The notes under the pieces were generated by a model. The model was not told the origin of the DNA. It worked only from the letters and a program-made list of their open reading frames with translations, and did not search any database. Positions 10,213 through 22,000 of a stretch of 64,000 nucleotides of DNA are shown here, piece after piece. This stretch comes from Timema cristinae. Lineage: Eukaryota; Arthropoda; Insecta; Phasmatodea; Timematidae. The DNA lies in assembly GCA_039000515.1 (NCBI GenBank), contig JBCFYV010011135.1, positions 29,665,876-29,729,875 on the forward strand, in the 5' to 3' direction. The position numbers and the translations under genes are program-made. Positions within the stretch are counted from its first letter, which is position 1. Each line of letters begins with the position of its first letter.

Positions 10213-12975
10213 GTAAGAGACACCTCAAACACCCTGGGAGTGATCGTTATCATCCGGGGAGAGGTCGGGAGGTAAGAGACACCTCAAACACCCTGGGAGT
10301 GATCGTCATCATCCTGGGAGAGGTCGGGAGGTAAGAGACACCTCAAACACCCTGGGAGTGATCGTCATCATCCTGGGAGAGGTTGGGAGGTAAGAGACAC
10401 CTCAAACACCCTGGGAGTGATCGTCATCATCCTGGGAGAGGTCGGGAGGTAAGAGACACCTCTGACACCCTGGGAGTGATCGTCATCATCCTGGGAGAGG
10501 TCGGGAGGTAAGAGACACCTCTGACACCCTGGGAGTGATCGTCATCATCCTGGGAGAGGTCGGGAGGTAAGAGACACCTCTGACACCCTGGGAGTGATCG
10601 TCATCATCCTGGGAGAGGTCGGGAGGTAAGAGAGTTCAGACACCCTGAGAGTGATCGTTATCATCCTGGGAGAGGTCGGGGGGTAAGAGACACCTCAAAC
10701 ACCCTGGGAGTGATCGTCATCATCCTGGGAGAGGTCCGGATGTAAGAAACACCTCAAACACCCTGGGAGTGATCGTCATCATCCTGGGAGAGGTCGGGAG
10801 GTAAGAGACACCTCAAACACCCTGGAGTGATCGTTATCATCCGGGAGAGGTCGGGAGGTAAGAGACACCTCTGACACCCTGGGAGTGATCGTCATCATCC
10901 TGGAGAGGTCGGAGGTAAGAGACACCTCTGACACCCTGGGAGTGATCGTCATCATCCTGGGAGAGGTCGGGGGTAAGAGACACCTCAAACACCCTGGGAG
11001 TGATCGTCATCATCCTGGGAGAGGTCGGGAGGTAAGAGACACCTCAAACACCCTGGGAGTGATCGTTATCATCCTGGAGAGGTCGGGAGGTAAGAGACAC
11101 CTCAGACACCCTGGGAGTGATCGTCATCATCCTGGGAGAGGTCGGGAGGTAAGAGACACCTCAAACACCCTGGGAGTGATCGTTATCATCCTGGAGAGGT
11201 CGGGAGGTAAGAGACACCTCAGACACCCTGGGAGTGATCGTCATCATCCTGGAGAGGTCGGGAGGTAAGAGACACCTCAAACACCCTGGGAGTGATCGTT
11301 ATCATCCTGGGAGAGGTCGGGAGGTAAGAGACACCTCTGACACCCTGGGAGTGATCGTCATCATCCTGGGAGAGGTCGGGGGTAAGAGACACCTCAAACA
11401 CCCTGGGAGTGATCGTCATCATCCTGGAGAGGTCGGGAGGTAAGAGACACCTCAAACACCCTGGAGTGATCGTTATCATCCTGGAGAGGTCGGGAGTAAG
11501 AGACACCTCAGACACCTTGTGAGTGATCGTTATCATCCTGGGAGAGGTCGGGGGTAAGAGACACCTCGGACACCTTGTGAGTGATCGTTATCATCCTGGA
11601 GAGGTCGGGGGGTAAGAGACACCTCGGACACCCTGGAGTGATCGTTATCATCCTGGGAGAGGTCGGGGGTAAGAGACACCTCAGACACCCTGGGAGTGAT
11701 CGTTATCATCCTGGGAGAGGTCGGGGGTAAGAGACACCTCGGACACCCTGGGAGTGATCGTTATCATCCTGGGAGATGTCGGGGGGTAAGAGACACCTCG
11801 GACACCCTGGGAGTGATCGTTATCATCCTGGGAGAGGTCGGGAGGTAAGAGACACCTCAGACAGGTTTACTGAAGGTGGTTTTCCAAAATTGGTTTCCAA
11901 GCTCCTTTCATTCAAATGCGGGTACATTTACTCTAAATATGAACTTCTTAATCGCTAAAAAAAATTTGAGTAGTCTGTACCTAAGCGTACTGCCCAAAGG
12001 CGTGGTAAGTAGCATATCTGGTCTAGAAACCTGAGATTAACCTTCAAAGGTCATGTTGTGCTGATCGCATGACACCTTTTATCCGCAAATGTTGGTGCTA
12101 ACATCGTTAATGGCGGCGGCCGCACGGTTGGTATAGCTCGATTGCTAGCCCACGCCATGGGAAGAGAGAGATATGGAGAAAGAGAGAGTACAAAATAAAA
12201 TTACACGTATCTTTTGGAGCAATATTTTTATTTATTTTGGTCAAAGAAATATTTTTTTTTTTGTGATATAAAAATAACTGGAATAAACAAAAGAAGACAT
12301 ACAGTTGAGATGTATTCGGAAAAATTAAGAGTAAAACTTTGTGTAACAACATTTTATACCGTTGAGACTTGTCGGTCCCCTGTACCACTGAGATACTAGC
12401 CACTGTGCAGTGGCGTGATCAAAGGTCGCGAAGGAAGACGAGTCGTGGGAAGGTACGACTTTATAGAGTTGTGACCGGAAATACGTAAACAGTCGTCGTT
12501 GAAGATCGGCGTTTGCTTCCATCGTTACAGGAGCTGCTGTTGAAAAAAAACATTATCAGCAACCTGTGGTCGCGTGGTTTAAGGCACTAATACTCTTAAT
12601 GGACTGGGTGCACGTGGAGTTTTTTTTTTAGGCATGTAATTTTTCCCCACTGTGGTGTTTCTATTCCTGGCAAATGCGAATTTATTTCCTCTAAATTCTA
12701 CCCATCTCTAATGTACACTATTAGTGATTGACCCGCCTCGGTGGCGTAGTTGGCTAACGCGCTAGTCGTGTTGAGCTAGACTGCTGAGGACGGGGAGATC
12801 GAGGTTCGAATCTCGGTCAGGTGAACTGGGGGTGGTTTTTCCTAAATGGGTTTTCCACTCTCACTTCACACAAATGCGGGTTCACTTCCTCTAAATTCAA
12901 CCTTTCCAATTTCTAATCCATTAGCGTAATTAGTACTTAAAGCGTATAAACCAAACGGGTAGTAAGACGCGGTGC

Positions 12976-13020
<45 letters not shown>

Positions 13021-16000
13021 TGATCGTTTTAGCACCGAGTCTTACTACCCGTTCGTGTTATGCGACTATGTACTAATTATTCTAAAGTGTTAGGCGATTA
13101 GGTAGATTATATTAAAAATAAATGTACCCTCATTTGCTTTGAAGGAGGGTAAAAAAAAGGTTTAGGAAAAAAATTCTGTTTGACCGACTGGGATCGAACC
13201 CAGTCTTTGGCAGTCTAATCTAACACGAGAGTAGCGCGTTAGACCATGCAGTCACTGAAGCGGGTGCTATCGTAATATTAAAATACTTATAGGCTGATAG
13301 CTATCTACTAGATATACTTTCATATATTCATACGTCAAGTCATGTGATCTGCAGCTGTCAATTTTTATAGACGTTATAAATAACTATGAAATAACAGTAA
13401 TATAAAAAAACGTTTTCAACGTTGACGGCAAGGAAAGTTTTTTATAAAATTTCCCTTCTGTGAAAAATTGGACTGTAGTAAGACACTGTACACACAGCTT
13501 TTTTTTAAATATATATTTAAGATAATTAACGTGAACTTTCTGAACCAACAGTACACGACTTATAAACGAGCTTAAATTTAGAACAGACACAACATCCAGT
13601 CCCCCGTCCTTTATTTCATCACTATGAAAGGGGAAACCCGAATTTCACCAATGATACATTTTTTTTTTCGGCCACGCGTGGAATATGAACCCGGGACCCT
13701 TAGTTAAGTAGGCATATGACAAGACGTGTATTAATCACAACTTGTGAATGTGTGGAATGCCCAGGTCTCCACCGTGGTTCGGATCCCACGTTAAACTGTA
13801 GGTCCTACATTTCATCTCACAATCACCCTACCATTACACATTAGCGTAAGTGCGTATGAACCGAACGGGTAGTAAGACGTTGTGATAATCATAATAATAA
13901 TAATTATATTATTATTAAGTAGGTAGACACGCTACCAACTGAGCTAAGGTGTCGGACAGATTCCTCTTGAGAAAGAAGTTGGTCAAGTTATGACTCTACA
14001 AGTGACGCTAGCCAGACTCCGCTCGAGTAAAATGAATGTCGGTTTCACAACAGATCGGTGACGTTCACTTCTGTTATGTAAACAGAGATATTAACCACGC
14101 GTTTCGCTACCGATTTTAATGAAAGAAACAGTTTTGATATCCCCGCGAAACTGGTCGTAAAAAATGAATTTTAGAATCACAGGCCGGGTCATATTTTTAG
14201 AAATCGAGGCGGACGCAATCATTTTTTTTTTATCGCTCAGAGTCTGAAATGGTCCGGACAAAAGGAACAATAATTTCTGTGCTATTTTTCTTTTCTAGGT
14301 TTACTGCACATATTTTTAGTGGCTAAAATAGGAAGGGCAAGTATTTGAAGTCTTAGAAACCCTCCTTCCTTAACCATCCACTCTTGAAATACAGATAAAT
14401 ATCAATTACTTTAAGACGTGAAGCTATAATAACCATATGCTATAATTAGTGATTCGTTGATTAATTATAAATGCGTATGTCACGTTGAACACTTAGTTAA
14501 ATGTAAAATAATTATCTTTAATTGTACATGGTTGAAAATAATGTCTGCTTCTGTATACTGGTTGAAGATAAATGTATGCCTTGCTGTAACTTGGTTGAAG
14601 ATAAATGTCTGCCTTGCGTCACTTGGTTGAAGTAAATGTATCCCTTCTGTATACTGGTTGAAGATAAATGTCTGCCTTGCTGTACACTTGTTAAGAAATG
14701 TATGCTTGCGTATACTGGTTGAAGGTAAACTTGTTCTATTCCTCAGGGTGGAGGAGGATGGGAACTACTCCGCCACTGTGTACTGGAGTACTGACGGAGG
14801 GTTCCGTATCGACTACTGGGGCAAGGCAACATCTTGGAGGACATACCCCAGGGGGCGGCCAGAGCCTATTACAGGCCGCAGATAGACAGCACCGGGTAAG
14901 ATATAACCCCTAGAGGGGCAGTAGTGCAACCATAAACTAATATTGGAAGGGTCGGGGAGATTTACTAAGGTGATATCAGGACTCACAAACTAACTTAACC
15001 TAGAACAGTGCGTTTAATACTAGAGGAAGTGTGGGTAATATGGAATACCATTTACTTTCTCAATAGTATAAAAGTGTATTTTCCCATTTTGTCCTATATT
15101 AAACTTATAATTAATGTGCTTAACTCCTGTAGGAGAACTTAAAAGAGATGTGGAACAAATGAGGGCAATATGGAATACTACACTTTTTATATAGAAAACT
15201 AATTATATTTACTAAAACTAACAAATGTTTCATAAGAAGGTGTTAAAAAAAAGTGTAAAACAATAAAATAGTAATGGTAATGAATCATTGAAATAATACA
15301 TTATAATAAAAAAAAATTAGTAAATCATTATCAATTATAACTCTCAACTTGCCAGGGAGCGTGATAAATAATAGTCAAAGAGTTACCAGAAAATAACAGT
15401 ATTTATTTTAAATAGAAGAGATACAAATAATATTACAAAAGCCGAGGTACCTCCCAAGGCAAACCAAGTCGAAGATTTGTAGTTAATTATCTTACTAATA
15501 TTATAAATGCGAAAGTTTGTGTGTTTGGATGTTTGTTACTCAATCACGCCAAAACTGCTGAACAGATTCGAATGAAACTTTGTACGTTGGTAGAGTATGT
15601 CCTGGAATAAGATATAGGACTATTCCCAATCTTTGATTTTAAATAATAATAAATATATGATTATAATGTGATTGAAACGATGTTATTCAAGAATTTATGA
15701 TTTGATATTTTGTAATTAAATTAAATAGTAATTAGTGTGAAGTAGTTTCATACTAATAAATAATAAATAGTGTGATTTTAGCTATGTAGTTCAAATTTTT
15801 TTTTAAAGTTAATCTATTTATCTTACTAATTATAAAGTTAAAAATTTAAAAAAATTAAATTTATAATTGAAAACTTAAATAATATATATTTATTTTATTA
15901 CTAAATATTTAAAAGTGAAAATTAAAATATGGCAAAATTATTTACAGCTAGAACTAAGATTTTAATTTTCACTTTTAAATATTTAGTAATAAAATAAATA

Positions 16001-19000
16001 TATATTATTTAAGTTATCAATTATAAATTTAATTTTTTTAAATTTTAACTTCAAAATTTATTATCTTACTAATAATGAAGCAATTTTTTTTTAAATTAAA
16101 TTTATAATTGATAACTTAAATAATATATAATAAAATAAATATATATTATTTAAGTTAAGAATTATATATTTTTTTTAATTATTAACTTCATAATTAGTAA
16201 TATAAATAAATTTTGAAGTTAAAAAAAATTATAATTGATAACTTAAATAATATATATTTATTTTATTACTAAATATTTAAAAGTGAGAATTAAAACACGG
16301 CAAAATTATTTACAGCTAGAACTAAGAAAAATGCATAGATATTTGAAAAAAATAAAGTTTGATTAATGTCCAAAACAGTTAAGTTAAAAATTAAAAGATG
16401 TTATCAATTATTGCGGGCGAAGCCGCGACGGGTAAAAGGTAGTAACATAATAAATATAACTAGAATTCAATATAAACACATTGTTTAATTAGTATGCTCA
16501 CCAAGTTAAGTTTAAAGTGAGATACAACTATAACTACCATCAAGGATAGTCAACGACAAGTTACGATTCAAAGGTCAAAATGAGAATTAAACTCTATTTA
16601 TTATATATAGTCTCCTTGTGACAATTTGTACTATCATAATGTCTTTTGAGATAAGTAACAACTCTAATATAATAAACCCGCCGCCTAATGGCTTAGGTAT
16701 TTTGGACTGTACAATAAAAGTCCCCAACAGACGCAATATCAGCATCATTTACTAAGCGCCTTACACACATGCGCTAATAATACGTACTATGACATAACTG
16801 AAGTTTTTAGGTACATAATAAATGCTATTCTTGGAATTATCTTACAATCCAAACAATGCCCAAATACATCAAAGTTTAATTAGAGCAGTACTAAAAATAT
16901 ATGTGCTCAGCCCACATAGGTGTTTAAAGACATTAAGTGATAGGAAATAAATCTATGTAACCAAATTATTCCGCTTTCCCATAGAAATCAAATGTAGCTC
17001 GGTGCTCTCGAAGATACAAAGCGCTACGCTAAAGTTTAAGAGCTTTCTTCGCGTTCAATCAAACAATATTCTACAAAACAATAATTGTAATAAGCATATT
17101 GCTTATAGTTAGTCCCACATGATTAAATGTAAATTTAGGCTATCAAGGAATTATTTACTCACATAAAACCTATTTGGTTTTACCACCACAACATAGCATA
17201 AGTTCGAAAGAGTTAAAGATAAAGCACATATCTGAAAGTTAAAGTGCTCGGTCCCCACATAACCATATGTAAATTTAAACTGTCTAAGTAAAACATACTC
17301 AAAATATTCCCAACAAACATCAACTGCTAATCAGACAGTCGGCAAGAGCTCATATAGACGCAAGCCGCCGAGTGGCGAAACAGAGGTTACGCTCCATAGG
17401 AGAACGGAAGGTTCCACTAGCAGGAAAAATACAAAAGGATACGTGGTTGCCAATTAACCACGCTGATACAAAAAAAAACATCCTGAAATAGAAATTTAAA
17501 TTAATAAGTCCAAAATTAATCATTTTGAAAGGTTCCCCATAATATAACCGAAATATAATTTTGAAGAATATAATTAAGTCAAAGCTTAATTGCCGCTCTC
17601 ACCTAGTAATCCAGTGATACAATGAGTGAACATTTAAAAGAAAACATCGCAATATATAGCTGACACAAATGAAAGACATTCCCACAGAGAGAGGGAAAAA
17701 GGGAGACCAGCAGCGCTTAGGAAGGATTTCGGTGACTGTAGCAACTCCTGGAACCATCCAGGCGGCGGAAACTGAAACTAATCTGGTGGTGTTGCCGTCA
17801 CTCTTTTGTTTCTGGGCGGGGCTTCCTTCACGAACGGACCGGACCGTCAGATCGTGTCTCCATTTAGTCCGTGGGTTTGAGTTCTAGGGAGAGGAGGTCG
17901 CGGCACATGTGCTCCAGTGTTTATGTTCAACAAGGCAGAGGGTGCGTGTTCTCCCATTTGATTGAGATTGTTGTCCCTCTTTTTGTATCAAGTCACATTA
18001 TTCTCTTAATAGATTTCTTAGGTGTTAGGAAAAATATTTAGGCTTACGTTGACAAAATAAATAACTTACCAAATACTTGAAAAATGTGCCTGACTCGCCA
18101 TTTTGGAAAACAATTTTTTTTGTTAGGTTATAATAAAATTAATGTAAAATAATGTTTTAACTCAAAGATAAGCATGAGTTATCTCTAACCTAATTATTTG
18201 ATTAGAATTAGTAAGAATAGTAGAGTAGAGAAATATAGCATGATAAACACTGGCCTGGAAAAGTTTTTGTGACAGCCAAGACAAAACAATCGTCTATCAC
18301 AAAACAATAAATTGATCTGTCGAAGTGAGGGCATCACAAGCTGTTCGAAATTGTTTTCTGTAATAGTTGAAGTATTTAACGATAGATTGTGACACTTAAC
18401 ATATGAGAAACAATGGTATTCCATAATGCCAGACTTATAATAATATACGCATCTCCTCTACACACCCAGCCCTAGCTCCTAGATATTTACTGGATAGCAG
18501 GACTTACAAACTAACTTAACCTAAAACAGTATGTCTAATACTCCACACCCAACAACGTTGAGCCCAGTGTTATCGTGCAGGTGGACCGTGCTAATCCTAG
18601 TGTTATTGTGCAGGTGGGCCGTGCTGATACATAGTGTTATTGTGCAGGTGGGCCGTGCTGATACTAGTGTTATTGTGCAGGTGGGCCGTGCTTACCCTAG
18701 TGTTACTGTGCAGGTGGGCCGTGCTGATCCTAGTGTTATTGTGCAGGTGGGCCGTGCTGGAGGTAGAGAGCCACGAGGACTACCCTGATTGGGTCCAGGC
18801 CTACTCGGCGGGTCTGCTGGAAGGCAGTCTCTCCTGGCAACTGATCCACTGGCACTGGGTCAACACCGTCAGGGACTACTGCTTGGGGAAAGAGCACTTG
18901 TGCAAGGACGTGCGCAGGTTCATCCGAGAGAATTTCGACTGGGTCAGGTCCAGGGCCAAGAAACACATGCACAGGGACCACTACTGGCACCAGGTGAGCC

Positions 19001-22000
19001 CCGAACCACTCGGCTACAGTTGTATATCTCCCGGTGCACTGCGTATTACTACCCGTTCGGGATACACACCTATGTACTAGCTGCGCTTGTGTGTTGAAAG
19101 GATTATGAAGGTTGAATTTAGAGGAAGTGTACCCTCATTTGTGTACAGGAATAGTGAAAAAACATTTAGGGAAAAACTACGCTCATTACACCCGACAAGG
19201 ATTCTAAATCTAAACTTCCTGTCATGGAGAGTCTAGTATATTGAGAGAGTGACGCCTTAGACCATGTGGCCACCAAAGTGGAGTGCACAGTCTTCTACTA
19301 CAGTCCAATGTTCATAGGAAGAACCTTATCTGACAGCTAGTCAAGTTACTCCAGTCCAATGTTCATAGGAAGAACCTTATCTGACAGCTAGAACAGTTAC
19401 TAGTCATATGTTCATAGTATGTTTGGATTAACCGGAATTTAGGACTACCGGGGTTAGGTCTAACGGGTTTTTACTGTATGTAGAAAATTAAAATAAATCC
19501 ATCTTCTGAAATATTATTTTATTCATGCTGTCAAAAAAATGTTTTTTTTTATCTTTAGAAATTGTTAAAATACAGACCCAAGCTCCTGTTCCTTCCCACG
19601 TGCACATTAAAGCCGTCACTCTGAGGACGCCACTGTTCTGTTGCAAGGTGGAGCTGTTCTTCATACAACTCGACGGGCTGGAGATTGGCTGGAGGCAGGG
19701 GGTGAAGAGGAGTCGGCAGGACATAGACATCCCGCATGAGGACTTCCTGTAAGGAGCACGTCACAACTAGTTTCTAGTGATGAGATTGCTAAGGACGTCG
19801 GAGGGGTTGGGGGGGGCTGGCCAGAGGTCCAGCGTGACTCTATTTCAAGGGACAGAGAGATGGATATAGGGACACGTGGATGGATATTGGGAGACACGTA
19901 CAGATATTGGGACACGTGGACGGATATTGGGACTGATAGACAGACATTAGACTTGATCGCGTTGTAAACAATTTTTTATTTTTCTGGCAAATAAAACCTA
20001 AATTGTCTTGAGTTGGAAAATGTCCACAAATACAATACTTTCTCTATACGAGAAAGTCTCTGAAGTCACCCCCTCCTTGCAGATGGATGAACGCCGTGAC
20101 TGACGTGGCGGATCTCGAGCGGAAGTTTAACGGCTCTCACAAGGATCCGAACCCCCGGATGTCGGACGCCGCCATTTTCTCGTCCGCCTTCGTGAGGCTG
20201 CTGCCAGAAACCAAGCAGCTGTTTGTGGCCCACAACACCGGCGCCAGGTGAGGGGTTAGGGGTTATAAGCCGGGGAGAAGTTTCCAAATACTGAACTAAG
20301 ATTCGTATTAGAGTCAAAGTTCCAAATATCAATAGACTATTTTAAAGGTTAGAATCCGATTCTAAATTTCAAATTAAGTTGACCCCTTGGAATTATTATT
20401 CATATATTTAATAGTCTTGCCTTAAAATTGTTTCCATATTTATTATTCTATCCTTGGAAATTATTAATCCCTTATTTAATAGTCAAACTTTTGTGGTATT
20501 ATTATTCCCATATTTAATAGTTGAACCTTGGTAGTTTTATTCCCATATTCAATAGTCAAACCTTGGTGGTAGTATTATTCCCATATTTAATAGTTGAACC
20601 TTGGTAGTTTTATTCCCATATTCAATAGTCAAACCTTGGTGGTAGTATTATTCCCATATTTAATAGTTGAACCTTGGTAGTTTTATTCCCATATTCAATA
20701 GTCAAACCTTGGTGGTAGTATTATTCCCATATTTAATAGTTGAACCTTGGTAGTTTTATTCCCATATTCAATAGTTGAACCTTGGTGGTAGTTTTATTCC
20801 CACATTTAATAACTTTGATATTGGTTGATAGTTACCTTTCCTTCTTTCTCTCTCTCTTCCCGAAAGGTATGAGGGGATGCTACGGCTAATGAAGCGCTAC
20901 GAGCTCAACTACCATCTGCTACCGACGCGTGACTGGAACCTAATTCAAGGTCGCGACATCGTGTTCTCCTCCTACCCGGGCGTCGTGTATTCTCAGGACG
21001 ACTTCTACGTCGTGTCTGGGGAACCTTCGACGTCGCCGGGAGTGTCCACAAGCTGGTGGTTACCGGGACGGCCGTCGACAACTACAACAAGGCGCTCTGG
21101 GACGCGGTGGACGTTGAGCAGGTAGGGACAGCGGAACCGGGGGTGCTTTGAGCCTCCCTTGTTTTTAATTTTGAAGGGGCTGGGATTATCTTAAACCCAT
21201 CTTATATTTCCCTTCATAATTTACAGTATTGGATACCACCAATATCCTACACCTTAGCTCAGTCAGTAGAATGTCTCTTTACTGAGCTAAGGGTCCCAGA
21301 TTTGATTCCCGATATTGATGAAAAATGTATTAATAGTAGAAATATAAATATCTCACCTCATCAATTCATCTTATACTGAAACAAGGGTTGTGAATGTACC
21401 TTTAGCGTGGTCATATTTGTAGTCTAGGGCCATTTGGAGCCTACCAGTACACCCCTGAATACTGCCGAGGGAGGGGGGTTGGACATAAAACTCTCCATCA
21501 GTGTATCAAATATACGATTGATGTTCTGATTGGTCCAAGGTTCTGATTGGTCCACGCGTGATGGCGGCGAACCGCCTGGCGCACGATGGAAAGTCCTGGA
21601 GTCGGATCTTGGCTAGGTTCAACAGCGGTACCGGCAACAAGCAGTGGATGGTGGCCAACTACGGGCAATTGGAGACCCTGAGGGCGGAGGAACTTCTGGT
21701 AGAAGAGAGGCTCCCTTCCCTCTCGCCGGGACAGGAAGCAGTACCTTCCATCCAGGTGTCTGACGGGACGTCAACGGTGGACAAGAACTACCACCTGCCG
21801 ATGCCATCCAGATCGACAAGGTCGTAGAGCCCAAAGGGAGTCTGCTCTGGCTGTTCGGTACAGAGCCTTCCAGAGCGGCGAAGATCTTCGCGGGTCCCAA
21901 GGTCACCGGCGACGAGAACCGTTCCGTTGAGAGGGCGCGGGGGGTGAAAGGTATGAAGGAAGAAAGGGTGCTGGACGTCTCCAACGCCTTGGTCCCTCCC

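Larger units (their letters stand above)
14896..18746 (+). other. lama: lama intron 2
   Basis: A 3.85 kb intron. Near its 5' end (about 14935-15010) and again near its 3' end (about 18460-18550) it carries single diverged copies of the 87-bp unit that forms an array at 60.83-61.64 kb. Between them are a Helitron-like AT-rich element with palindromes (15490-16441), AT-rich DNA with no recognisable feature (16442-17640), and a GC-rich patch at 17660-17930 with no gene that I recognise. Confidence 0.7.

Noticed and set aside
10779..11536. Several open frames on both strands within the donor array
   Set aside because: They are products of the 59-bp repeat; frame changes with each single-base difference and there are no coding signals apart from the exon-1 piece.
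18736..18990. Minus-strand open frame opposite lama exon 3
   Set aside because: Antisense shadow of a conserved exon.
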